A stretch of DNA of 64,000 nt from an uncultured Lachnospiraceae bacterium. GTDB lineage: Bacteria; Bacillota; Clostridia; Lachnospirales; Lachnospiraceae. How positions within the stretch are numbered: position 1 is the stretch's first letter; each line of letters opens with the position of its first letter. Of this stretch, positions 17,827 to 25,408 are shown piece after piece. Both the position numbers and the translations under genes were made by a program. The notes beneath the pieces were generated by a model, which was given only the letters and a program-made list of their open reading frames with translations, was not told where the DNA came from and ran no database searches. The stretch is from NCBI GenBank assembly GCA_910586125.1, contig CAJUHP010000012.1:1-64000 (forward strand). The letters run 5' to 3'.

Positions 17827-18957
17827 TTATCTGACGGCGAATTTCTCCGAAAGAAGAGACATATTTTTCCGCTTTAACTCCAGTGTGGGATGAACATAGC
17901 GATTTAATGTGATATTGACGTTGGCATGTCCCAGAATTTCGCTGAGGCTTTTCGCGTCAAATCCCACCTCCACACATCGCGTGGCAAAGGTGTGGCGAAG
18001 CGTATGGAAATTGGTATCCGCAATCTGACAGCATTTTAAAACCGCTTTAAACCGGTTCTGCATGGTGCGGGGTTCCACATATTTTACCGGATCCCCGCTC
18101 AGAAAAAAGAAGTCCGGCGGCCGGCGCGCCGCCGTCAGTTCCGGAATCAGCAGATCCGGCAGGGGAATCGTCCGGACGGAGCTGAGGCTCTTGGCGTCGG
18201 ATACCCGGATTTTGGTCCGGCCTTTCTCGGCCTTTTCCGCCGGAAGGCGCTGCATGGTGTGATGGATCGAAAGAATCTGTTCCTCAGGGGAAATGTCGCC
18301 CCATTTTAATGCGCACAGCTCTCCGATACGGATTCCGGTAAATAGGCACAGCAAAATCCCCCGATTGCTGAGCGTCGCATGCGTTCCGATATAATGGCAC
18401 AGCGTCTGCTGTTCCTGCGCGGTAAGAACCCGCAGAGGTTTTTGCGTCTGCTTTACCGGGATGCGGCATATCGTGCGGACATCCATATCCTGGCCGGCGG
18501 CATATTTCTGAATGCTGCGAAACAGTGACAGAATATCGGCCACAGTCTTTGCCGATAAGCCATGGCCACAGCGTCCTCCCATACACAGCAGCCGGTTTGC
18601 GAACCGGGAAAGACACTCTCCAGTGATCTCGCTGACCGGACAATCGCCGAATGACGGAAGAATGTAGGAACGAAGCAGGCTTTGATACTTTGCAACGGTG
18701 GACTCCCGAAAAAGCGGAGAGGAACATCGAAGCCATTCCTCCGCGATATTGGCAATCGTGTCGTCCCGTTTTTTCTGCGATGCCTTCTGTTTTACTTCCC
18801 AGGCGGCCCTGATCTGAAATAAACGTCCCTTCACTTCCCGGTACGATTTTCCATAGACATAACCGTACCGTATCCTGGCGGATGATCTCTCTTTGATATA
18901 CCGCCCTTCCCATCTGCCGTCCTTGCGCCTGTAAATGTTTTCGCCTGTTCTGGGCAT
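17827..18957 (-). CDS. Tyrosine recombinase, probable DNA invertase of the flanking inverted repeats
   Basis: Integrase-family recombinase of 376 residues. Residues 1-60 resemble the arm-binding domain of Tn916-type integrases (ENIYRRKDGRWEGRY). A SAM-like core-binding domain follows (about 65-165), then the catalytic domain with Arg210 (GIRIGEL), HTLR (318-321), His344 (GHAN) and the nucleophile Tyr354 (NRYVHPT). All catalytic residues are present. The frame is open to 19203, but the ATG at 18957 has AGGAGA upstream and begins the conserved domain. The longer form would run through the right repeat. The gene lies entirely between the 26-bp repeats and reads toward the pilus operon. Confidence 0.9.
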   Translation of the reverse strand: MPRTGENIYRRKDGRWEGRYIKERSSARIRYGYVYGKSYREVKGRLFQIRAAWEVKQKASQKKRDDTIANIAEEWLRCSSPLFRESTVAKYQSLLRSYILPSFGDCPVSEITGECLSRFANRLLCMGGRCGHGLSAKTVADILSLFRSIQKYAAGQDMDVRTICRIPVKQTQKPLRVLTAQEQQTLCHYIGTHATLSNRGILLCLFTGIRIGELCALKWGDISPEEQILSIHHTMQRLPAEKAEKGRTKIRVSDAKSLSSVRTIPLPDLLIPELTAARRPPDFFFLSGDPVKYVEPRTMQNRFKAVLKCCQIADTNFHTLRHTFATRCVEVGFDAKSLSEILGHANVNITLNRYVHPTLELKRKNMSLLSEKFAVR

Positions 18958-19091
18958 AACCGTTCTCCTTTTCTGACTGATAATTTGACGGCGATTGCTC
19001 GCCAATGAGAATAGTTTACAGGGAAACCGCCCTGAAAATCTACTGATTTCCCGTTCCTCCGCCATTTTTGACCTCTTTTTTGAAAGGTATC

Positions 19092-19120
19092 TTGACAATA
19101 TATGACCGAAACTGTATAAT
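19092..19120 (+). promoter_or_regulatory. Perfect consensus sigma-A promoter inside the invertible segment
   Basis: TTGACA at 19092-19097, a 17-bp spacer, and TATAAT at 19115-19120 on the plus strand. It points out of the cassette through the right repeat, with transcription expected to start near 19127. In this orientation it can serve only the rightward region (GNAT genes, about 345 bases downstream). After inversion it would read leftward into tadZ. Confidence 0.85.
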
Positions 19121-19146
19121 TCTAGTTGAAAACAGTATTTTTTTGC

Positions 19147-19172
19147 TTCGCAGAGTAAAACACTCTGCGAAA
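19147..19172. repeat. Right recombination site (IRR), 26 bp
   Basis: Arms TTCGCAGAGT (19147-19156) and ACTCTGCGAA (19162-19171) around AAAAC. It is an exact reverse complement of 17751-17776. Compared with the left site it lacks the seven extra stem pairs. Confidence 0.88.
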
Positions 19173-19471
19173 TACAAAAAAGCTTTTTTTCATAAAACAA
19201 CAAAAAGTGACATCTCTTTATTGTATGGATTATTCTGATATGGTAAAGAGTTTTTTATTTGGAGAAAAATGCGCCCCGCCGGATCCGCGACGCACCTGTC
19301 CAGAGCGGTATTTGATACCAAACACAAAGCCACGGAAAATAGAATTTTACGATCTGTCTGTAATAAAGGGGTGGATCATCATAAAAGTTGTGCTACAATA
19401 AATGTACCGCAAATGAGCCGTCCGTCTGAAAAGATCGCCGGCAATAACCGACGAAAGAGAAAATCACGGCA
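19173..19471. other. Intergenic region right of the switch, no gene supported
   Basis: Begins with AT-rich sequence including the palindrome AAAAAAGCTTTTTT just outside the right repeat. A GTG-started plus-strand frame (19207-19401, 64 codons) has no ribosome binding site or recognisable motif. The region would be the leader of an mRNA from the 19092 promoter to the GNAT genes. TACAAT near 19393 resembles a -10 box but has no convincing -35 box. Confidence 0.5.
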
Positions 19472-19873
19472 ATGGAAATTAGAGAATATAACACCTACAA
19501 CGAATTGGAAATCCTGCGTCTGTATGCAAGTGTAGGCTGGACTGCCTATACCGAACAGCCGGATGTGTTGCGAAAAGGGTTTGAAAACTCCCTTCTGACA
19601 CTGGCAGCCTATGAAGAAGAACAGCTCATGGGCATTATCCGCACGGTTGGCGATGGTCACACCATCGTGTTTGTGCAGGATATTCTGGTATTTCCCAAAC
19701 ATCAGCGCAAAGGCGTCGGCTCGGCGCTTTTGCAGACAGTTTTAGACAGATACCGCCATGTCCGCCAGATTGAACTGGCAACGGACAACACCGTAAAAAC
19801 CATTGCTTTTTATAAATCTATGGGATTTTGTGAAATGTCTGAGATTGGCTGCTGTGGATTGATGAAGGTATGA
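19472..19873 (+). CDS. GNAT-family N-acetyltransferase
   Basis: Small acyl-CoA transferase of 133 residues, typical for a single GNAT domain. The acetyl-CoA loop is QRKGVGSALL (about 75-84), preceded by the beta-4 strand FVQDILVFP and followed by the C-terminal motif NTVKTIAFYKSMGF. The substrate is unknown. It is followed after 7 bp by a second GNAT gene, so the two are probably co-transcribed. In the present orientation of the switch the nearest strong upstream promoter is the one at 19092. The ribosome binding site is weak (GAAAGAG). Confidence 0.9.
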   Translation: MEIREYNTYNELEILRLYASVGWTAYTEQPDVLRKGFENSLLTLAAYEEEQLMGIIRTVGDGHTIVFVQDILVFPKHQRKGVGSALLQTVLDRYRHVRQIELATDNTVKTIAFYKSMGFCEMSEIGCCGLMKV

Positions 19874-19880
19874 GGTTACT

Positions 19881-20408
19881 ATGATATTGGTGGAAACAAA
19901 ACGTCTGCTCCTGCGCAATCTAACAGAGGCGGATGCAGATATTATGTATGATTACCGCAATAATGAAATCTGCGCCCGGTATCAGCGGGGGCAGATCAAG
20001 GATTATGACGGTATTTCTGCCCTGGTACAACGCCGCAAAAACGATGTTATGTCCAATGACTCTCCCTTTATGATAGCGGTTGCATTAAAAAATACCGGCG
20101 GGATGATAGGCGAAATTGTAGTCATGCCCGGCGATGGCACCTTCAATCTGGGTTACACCTTTTCCTACCGGCATCACCGGAATGGTTACGCCTTTGAAGC
20201 ATTGACCGCACTGATCCATATGCTCCATGCGCGTTACCCTGAGATGAATTTCATCAGCTTCACCGATCCGGAGAATGAGTCAAGTATGGCGCTTTTGAAA
20301 AAGCTGGGGTACCGAAATATGGGATATGTCCCATCCATGGAATCCCAGGTGTTCGGCAAGTGGGTTTCTCCTGCGGCGGAAGAAGAGGTCTATTTGAAAT
20401 GGAGATAG
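19881..20408 (+). CDS. GNAT-family N-acetyltransferase, RimJ/RimL type
   Basis: Acetyltransferase of 175 residues. The N-terminus (ETKRLLLRNLTEADAD) is typical of the RimJ/RimL/Acetyltransf_3 branch, and the CoA-binding loop is YRHHRNGYAFEAL, with NESSMALLKKLGYR near the end. Members acetylate protein N-termini or small molecules. The substrate here is unknown. The start is ATG, 7 bp after the preceding GNAT stop. It is the last plus-strand gene before a convergent arrangement with spoIVA. Confidence 0.9.
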   Translation: MILVETKRLLLRNLTEADADIMYDYRNNEICARYQRGQIKDYDGISALVQRRKNDVMSNDSPFMIAVALKNTGGMIGEIVVMPGDGTFNLGYTFSYRHHRNGYAFEALTALIHMLHARYPEMNFISFTDPENESSMALLKKLGYRNMGYVPSMESQVFGKWVSPAAEEEVYLKWR

Positions 20409-20518
20409 AAAAGTACGGATAAGGGCTTCCCCGAAAACGTCATCGGAAAACAAAAACTTAGAAGCCTGTTTTCCGGTTGATCGGGGATACAAATTTCTGA
20501 AGAAATAAAAAGGCGCTC

Positions 20519-20566
20519 GGCAAAACGTAAGCCCTGACACCTGAATGTCAGGGCTCAGGTTTTGCC
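20519..20566. terminator. Bidirectional stem-loop between convergent GNAT and spoIVA genes
   Basis: Nested stems: GGCAAAAC (20519-20526) pairs with GTTTTGCC (20559-20566), and GCCCTGACA (20531-20539) pairs with TGTCAGGGC (20546-20554). It lies between the stop codons of converging genes and can work in both directions. The T-tracts are short. Confidence 0.65.
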
Positions 20567-20595
20567 CCCTGCAAAGGCTGCCATTGGTTATTGCT

Positions 20596-22068
20596 CTAGA
20601 TGATAATGCAGATCATCCCCCCGTTGGAATCGTTGATGATTTTCTGCAACGTATCCTGCAATTTGATCTGACACTCTTCTGTCATCTGATTGATCTTTGC
20701 CTGAATTCCGTCGTCAACAATCTGTTCTACGGATTTCCCGAAAATGTTGGCTTCCCAGATACCGCCGTCTTCGTCCCGGCTTTCTCCTATGTAGGTAATC
20801 AGATCCTGCGCCTGCTGCTCGGAACCGACAATCGGTGCGATTTCTGTCTCGATGGTCGCCCGGATCAGAGAGATCGCCGGAGCCTGGGCGTGCATTTTTA
20901 CCCCGAATTTATTGCCGTGGCGGATGACGGAGGGTTCTTCCAAAATAATCTCTTCTCGGCGGGGTGTTACGACACCGTACCCTTTATAGCGCACCGTCTC
21001 CAGCGCGTTCTGAACCTGCTCATACTCGGCCTTCAGCCGGGAGAGCTGTCCCAAGGTCTGTAAAAGCTGATACTCTCCGCCAATCGGCAGTCCCGTATAG
21101 TCACTGATTACTTCGTAATAATAAGAAGGTTCTACCACCATCTCTAAGGATACCTGGCCAGTGGATAGATCCATGGTTCCCATGCGGATCTCTTTCAGTT
21201 GCTCCGTGATCTGTCCGGCCAGGTTTACACTCACATCCTTGATGCGGACGGCTTTTTCCAGTATAGCTTTGGCCGCCTTTATCAACTGTTCCTTCAGCCA
21301 GTGATCGCCTGGCAGGATCTCCAGCCACTTGGGAATCGTAAATCCAATTTCCGTGACAGGAAACTCCTGCAGAATTGTGGACAGAATCTTATTGATATCT
21401 TCCTTTTTCAGTTGTTCACAGTTGACCGGCAGCACACTGACACCGTATTCTGCTGCGATTTTCTGCGCCAGGCTGATGGCCGGATCGGAATACGGTTTTT
21501 CGCAGTTCAGCAGAACAATAAAAGGTTTGCCCAGTTTTTTCAGCTCGCTGACCGTCTTTTGTTCGGCTGGTATGTACGCTTCTCTGGGAATTTCTCCAAA
21601 GGAGCCGTCGGCTGTCACTACGATTCCGATTGTGGAATGGTCTGTGATGACTTTTTTTGTTCCCAGTTCGGCCGCCTGGGTAAAAGGTATTTCATAATCA
21701 AACCAGGGCGTTTTCACCAGACGCTCTTCATCGTTTTCAATATGTCCGGCCGCTCCGTCCACCATATAACCCACACAGTCGATCAGCCGCACCTTGGCCT
21801 CGATTCCGTCCTCCAGCTTTACCTGCGCCGCTTCCTTGGGAACAAATTTGGGTTCCGTGGTCATGATTGTCTTTCCTGCCGCGCTCTGAGGCAGTTCGTC
21901 TCTGGTGCGTTCCATGCTGTATACGTCTTCCATATTCGGCAAAACCATCAGATCGATGAAACGCTTGATAAACGTCGATTTTCCGGTACGGACCGGCCCC
22001 ACTACGCCGATATAGATTTCGCCGCCGCACCGGACTTCAATGTCTTTGTATATATGATATGGTTCCAT
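20596..22068 (-). CDS. spoIVA: Stage IV sporulation protein A (spore coat morphogenetic ATPase)
   Basis: SpoIVA of 490 residues, the normal length. It polymerises on the outer forespore membrane in the mother cell, using ATP, to form the basement layer of the spore coat and to anchor the cortex. Walker A is GPVRTGKSTF (24-33), the switch motif is RLIDCVGYMVDG, and the C-terminal domain ends in the hydrophobic SNGGMICIII needed for polymerisation. The whole sequence closely follows the family. A sigma-E-like promoter lies just upstream. It shows that the organism can, or recently could, sporulate. Confidence 0.97.
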   Translation of the reverse strand: MEPYHIYKDIEVRCGGEIYIGVVGPVRTGKSTFIKRFIDLMVLPNMEDVYSMERTRDELPQSAAGKTIMTTEPKFVPKEAAQVKLEDGIEAKVRLIDCVGYMVDGAAGHIENDEERLVKTPWFDYEIPFTQAAELGTKKVITDHSTIGIVVTADGSFGEIPREAYIPAEQKTVSELKKLGKPFIVLLNCEKPYSDPAISLAQKIAAEYGVSVLPVNCEQLKKEDINKILSTILQEFPVTEIGFTIPKWLEILPGDHWLKEQLIKAAKAILEKAVRIKDVSVNLAGQITEQLKEIRMGTMDLSTGQVSLEMVVEPSYYYEVISDYTGLPIGGEYQLLQTLGQLSRLKAEYEQVQNALETVRYKGYGVVTPRREEIILEEPSVIRHGNKFGVKMHAQAPAISLIRATIETEIAPIVGSEQQAQDLITYIGESRDEDGGIWEANIFGKSVEQIVDDGIQAKINQMTEECQIKLQDTLQKIINDSNGGMICIII

Positions 22069-22096
22069 AAAAAGACCCCCTTGCCTATACTGGTAA

Positions 22097-22126
22097 AGTA
22101 TATGCAGGGGGGATTGCTCTTATACC
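22097..22126 (-). promoter_or_regulatory. Sigma-E-like promoter of spoIVA
   Basis: On the minus strand GGTATAAG (22119-22126) is followed after 14 bases by CATATACT (22097-22104). This resembles the mother-cell sigma-E pattern (-35 GTATA-type, -10 CATAnnnT) and suits spoIVA, whose start is 29 bp downstream. Confidence 0.6.
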
Positions 22127-22130
22127 GAAA

Positions 22131-23147
22131 TCAATTTCCGTACCCGTCCGGATTGTTCGACTGCCATCTCCAGGAGTCCTCGCACATCTCTTCGATGCCG
22201 CGCTCCGCCTTCCAGCCCAGTTCCCGCAGAGCCTTGGACGGATCGGCATAGCAGGTAGCGATATCGCCGGGACGGCGCGGCTTTACTGCATAGGGAAGCT
22301 CTTTGCCGCAGGCTTTTTCAAAGGCATGCAGCACATCCAGTACGCTGTAGCCGTTTCCGGTTCCAAGGTTATAGATATGAACGCCATCCTTCTGACGGAT
22401 CTTTTCAATGGCTTTTACATGGCCCACCGCCAGATCTACTACATGGATATAATCCCGAACGCCAGTTCCGTCCGGCGTATCGTAATCATCGCCAAATACC
22501 CCCAGGCAATCCAGCTTACCCACGGCTACCTGCGCGATATACGGCACCAGATTGTTGGGAATCCCCTTTGGATCTTCGCCGATGCAGCCGCTCTTATGTG
22601 CGCCGATCGGATTAAAATAGCGCAGCAAAATGACATTCCATTCCGGATCCGCCACATGGAAATCCATTAAAATCTGCTCCAACATGCTCTTGGTCTGACC
22701 GTAAGGGTTTGTAATCTGTCCCTTTGGGCACTCCTCTGTGATAGGAACAAAAGCCGGATTGCCGTAAACGGTAGCCGAAGAGCTGAACACAATACTTTTA
22801 ACCCCATGATTTCTCATCGCGTCGCAGAGAACCAGCGTCCCTGTAATATTATTGTGATAATACGCAAGCGGTTTTGCAACCGACTCTCCCACCGCTTTCA
22901 GACCGGCAAAATGAATCACGGAGTCAATGGATTCCTGCTCAAAGACCTTGTTCATAGCCTGCGCATCCCGAATGTCCGCCTCATAGAATACCACGTCCTT
23001 GCCGGTAATCTGCCGGACCCGCTCCAGCGATTTGCGGCTGGAATTGCACAGATTATCCACCACTACCACATCATAGCCTGCATTCAGCAGTTCCACACAG
23101 GTATGACTTCCGATATAACCGGCTCCGCCGGTCACTAATATCGCCAT
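22131..23147 (-). CDS. galE: UDP-glucose 4-epimerase
   Basis: NAD-dependent epimerase of 338 residues interconverting UDP-Glc and UDP-Gal, and possibly the HexNAc forms. The Rossmann motif TGGAGYIGSH is at residues 6-15, SSSATVYG provides the catalytic Ser/Thr, and Tyr-x-x-x-Lys occurs in NPYGQTKSM. It lies downstream of a sugar-1-kinase and a nucleotidyltransferase on the same strand. Together they would convert a free sugar to a UDP-sugar and epimerise it. It ends 62 bp before the spoIVA start. Confidence 0.95.
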   Translation of the reverse strand: MAILVTGGAGYIGSHTCVELLNAGYDVVVVDNLCNSSRKSLERVRQITGKDVVFYEADIRDAQAMNKVFEQESIDSVIHFAGLKAVGESVAKPLAYYHNNITGTLVLCDAMRNHGVKSIVFSSSATVYGNPAFVPITEECPKGQITNPYGQTKSMLEQILMDFHVADPEWNVILLRYFNPIGAHKSGCIGEDPKGIPNNLVPYIAQVAVGKLDCLGVFGDDYDTPDGTGVRDYIHVVDLAVGHVKAIEKIRQKDGVHIYNLGTGNGYSVLDVLHAFEKACGKELPYAVKPRRPGDIATCYADPSKALRELGWKAERGIEEMCEDSWRWQSNNPDGYGN

Positions 23148-23187
23148 ACTTTTCTCCTCACTCTCTCATTTCAGACGGCTTCTTTTA

Positions 23188-24330
23188 TCATACGACGCCG
23201 TACTTTTGCGTGATTGCCTCCATCTGTGCCCACTTTTCTTCCATGTCTTTCACCAGCTTTAACTGGGTACGGCACCGATCCAGATTCTGACCTTCTCTGT
23301 GAATCTTAAAATAAACGTCGCCCTGCAGGTAATCCATCAGAAAGCGCATTCCGCACTCCAGCGTCATCAGCTTCGCTCCCATGGGCATCATCCGAATCTC
23401 CGCCTCCGTCAGACTTCCGGCGCAGCCTTCAATAAATCCCTTTGTATAAATCTCAAAGAGAGCCATGTCGCAGGAAACTTTCGACAGATCCGGCTCGTCT
23501 TCCGCCGCCGTACTGGCGCCGAAGCGGATGGAATCCCCGTAATCATGGAGGGAAAGGCCCGGCATAACCGTATCCAGATCTACAACGCAGAGCCCTTTTC
23601 CGGTCGCATTGTCAATCATGACATTGTTTAGTTTTGTATCATTGTGCGTGACCCGCAGCGGCAGTTCTCCCCGTTCCAGCATATCCTGCAAAACATGGGT
23701 ATCCGCTTCCCGATCCAAAATAAAGCGAATTTCCTCCTGCACCCCTGCGGCCCGGCCGCACACATCCTCGGCCACCGCTTTTTTAAAGGCTTCCAGGCGC
23801 TTTGGGGTATGGTGAAAATCCGGAATGGTCTCATGAAGCGTCTCTGCCGGAAAGTCTGCCAGCATTTGCTGAAAATGTCCAAAGGCAAGAGCGCTCTGAT
23901 AAAAATCATCCGGCTTTTCTACCTGGTCATAGCTGATCGCATCGTCAATAAAACGGTATACCCGCCAGTTATCACCGTTTTGGTCCGCGGCAAAACTGCC
24001 GCCGTCCAATGTCAGGATAATATTTAACGTTTCCCGCTCCGGATCACCGCCCTGCTCTTCGATTTTGCGGCGCAGAAAAGAAGTCACATGAATCACGTTT
24101 TCCATCAGTTCCCTGGGATTACGGAAAATGCTGTCGTTCATCCGCTGAAGAATATAGCGCTTCTCAGCGGGCTGAACGCCCTCTTTTTTCATAGCATCCG
24201 TTTCATGCTCCTTTAAAACGACCAGAAACGTGTCGTTGATATGGCCGTTTCCATATGGCTTCACCGAGACAATCTTGCCGTCCAGTTGAAAGTAATTCAA
24301 AATTTCAAGCCAGTCTTTTGTACCTGCCAT
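23188..24330 (-). CDS. APH-fold sugar kinase, N-acetylhexosamine 1-kinase (NahK) like
   Basis: Phosphotransferase of the aminoglycoside-kinase fold, 380 residues. The catalytic loop is THNDTKLNNVMID and the metal-binding motif VVDLDTVMPGLSLHDYGD. Both match NahK/LnpB, which phosphorylates GlcNAc or GalNAc at C1 in the lacto-N-biose/galacto-N-biose route. Its neighbours, a sugar nucleotidyltransferase and galE, match the next two steps. The phosphorylase normally found with it is not in this window. Substrate assignment is by family resemblance and context. Confidence 0.8.
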   Translation of the reverse strand: MAGTKDWLEILNYFQLDGKIVSVKPYGNGHINDTFLVVLKEHETDAMKKEGVQPAEKRYILQRMNDSIFRNPRELMENVIHVTSFLRRKIEEQGGDPERETLNIILTLDGGSFAADQNGDNWRVYRFIDDAISYDQVEKPDDFYQSALAFGHFQQMLADFPAETLHETIPDFHHTPKRLEAFKKAVAEDVCGRAAGVQEEIRFILDREADTHVLQDMLERGELPLRVTHNDTKLNNVMIDNATGKGLCVVDLDTVMPGLSLHDYGDSIRFGASTAAEDEPDLSKVSCDMALFEIYTKGFIEGCAGSLTEAEIRMMPMGAKLMTLECGMRFLMDYLQGDVYFKIHREGQNLDRCRTQLKLVKDMEEKWAQMEAITQKYGVV

Positions 24331-24333
24331 ATG

Positions 24334-25257
24334 TCAGTTTTCCTCCCACAGCCGCTGCGGATACAGGCCGCTGTTCTTCAGGCCCTGGATCGCCCGGACC
24401 ACTTCCGGTTTATCCTCTTTGTACGTAACGCCGTACCATCTGTCCAGAGACTGGAGTACATTAACCGTAAGTTTCCCTTCCTTCAGAAGTTCTCCCACCT
24501 TGGCCGGAAGCAGATATTCGCATTTCATCGGGTTCTTTGCCAGGTTCTCCGTCAGGAAAGGCCCAAACCCTTCAGCAAGCTGATCGATCAGTCTAGCAGA
24601 AAATCCCCACAAATTCATGGACACGGTGCTGTTGGGAGGAATCTCCACCCAAGTCTTTCCTTCATCCTCGGAGTAAGCCGCGCCGGTTTCGGTCTTGATA
24701 ATCCGAGTGCGCTCGGCTATCTCCACCAGATGGTGATTGTCATCGGTAACACACACGCCTCTGGCAACATGGCCGTTTTCCGTCAGCGTATTCTTGAGAA
24801 TATATCCCACCATGGCACACTGGTCTTCCTTCTCGCCGTTCGCCATCAGATAATCGTAAATGGTCTGGAACGCATGGGCCCCATAGTAATCGTCGGCGTT
24901 GATCACGGCAAAGGGACCGTCCACAATCCCCCGGCAGGCCATGATTGCCTGCGAAGTTCCCCAAGGCTTCACGCGCCCCTCCGGCACAGTAAAGCCGTCC
25001 GGGATGGCGTTCAAATCCTGATAGGCATAGGCCACCTCGATCTGCTTGCTGATGCGGTTGCCGATGGCCGTCATGAAATCCTCTTCATTTTCCTTTTTAA
25101 TGACAAAAACCACCTTCTCAAATCCGGCCCGCTTGGCGTCAAAAATGGAAAAATCAATGATGATATGCCCATAGTCATCTATGGGATCAATCTGCTTTAA
25201 ACCGCCGTAACGGCTTCCCATTCCGGCTGCCATGATTACTAATACCGGTTTTTTCAT
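24334..25257 (-). CDS. Sugar-1-phosphate nucleotidyltransferase
   Basis: GT-A-fold nucleotidyltransferase of 307 residues with the signature MAAGMGSRYGGLKQ at 9-22, a metal-binding VINADDYYG, and NLWGFSARL further on. It probably forms UDP-HexNAc or UDP-hexose from the phosphate made by the kinase encoded 3 bp downstream. The frame opens at 25293, but the ATG at 25257 has GGAGG and starts the conserved core (MKKPVLVIMAAG). A consensus-like promoter lies about 66 bp upstream. Confidence 0.85.
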   Translation of the reverse strand: MKKPVLVIMAAGMGSRYGGLKQIDPIDDYGHIIIDFSIFDAKRAGFEKVVFVIKKENEEDFMTAIGNRISKQIEVAYAYQDLNAIPDGFTVPEGRVKPWGTSQAIMACRGIVDGPFAVINADDYYGAHAFQTIYDYLMANGEKEDQCAMVGYILKNTLTENGHVARGVCVTDDNHHLVEIAERTRIIKTETGAAYSEDEGKTWVEIPPNSTVSMNLWGFSARLIDQLAEGFGPFLTENLAKNPMKCEYLLPAKVGELLKEGKLTVNVLQSLDRWYGVTYKEDKPEVVRAIQGLKNSGLYPQRLWEEN

Positions 25258-25322
25258 CCTGAAAATCCTCCTGCTTCCTGTTTTCTGAAACATATTTTGG
25301 GTTCAACCTTCTCCCCAATACC

Positions 25323-25351
25323 ATCATAGTTCAGAATGCAGGGATAGTCAA
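25323..25351 (-). promoter_or_regulatory. Sigma-A-type promoter of the sugar-activation operon
   Basis: TTGACT (25346-25351), a 17-bp spacer and TATGAT (25323-25328) on the minus strand, reading into the nucleotidyltransferase, kinase and galE genes. Confidence 0.65.
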
Positions 25352-25408
25352 TCAAAATTCCGAAATTTTGCTAAATTTTTGGCTGCCATCCGGCCAGCGC
25401 TTCTGTCC

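Larger units (their letters stand above)
17751..19172. mobile_element. Putative invertible DNA switch: recombinase plus outward promoter between inverted repeats
   Basis: A segment of 1422 bp bounded by 26-bp inverted repeats whose central spacers read GTTTT at the left and AAAAC at the right. It contains a complete tyrosine recombinase gene and, between that gene and the right repeat, a perfect TTGACA-17-TATAAT promoter directed outward. Opposite spacer orientation predicts inversion, not excision. In the present orientation the promoter faces the GNAT genes. After inversion it would face tadZ with a leader of about 90-110 bases. There are no other cargo genes, no excisionase and no flanking tRNA, so a prophage or ICE is unlikely. 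Inversion itself is inferred from structure. Confidence 0.8.

Noticed and set aside
17751..19172. Integrase gene as sign of a prophage or integrative conjugative element
   Set aside because: No excisionase, cargo, tRNA target or direct repeats are present. The terminal repeats are inverted with oppositely oriented spacers, which fits an inversion cassette better.
19175..19190. AAAAAAGCTTTTTT as a terminator for the outward promoter
   Set aside because: It has no loop and only A-T pairs apart from the central GC, so a stable RNA hairpin is unlikely.
18958..19203. Upstream extension of the recombinase reading frame
   Set aside because: It has no family-like sequence, would cross the right repeat, and the ATG at 18957 has a good ribosome binding site and begins the conserved domain.
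19207..19401. 64-codon plus-strand frame
   Set aside because: GTG start without ribosome binding site, no domain, and it ends just before the GNAT gene. Probably leader sequence.
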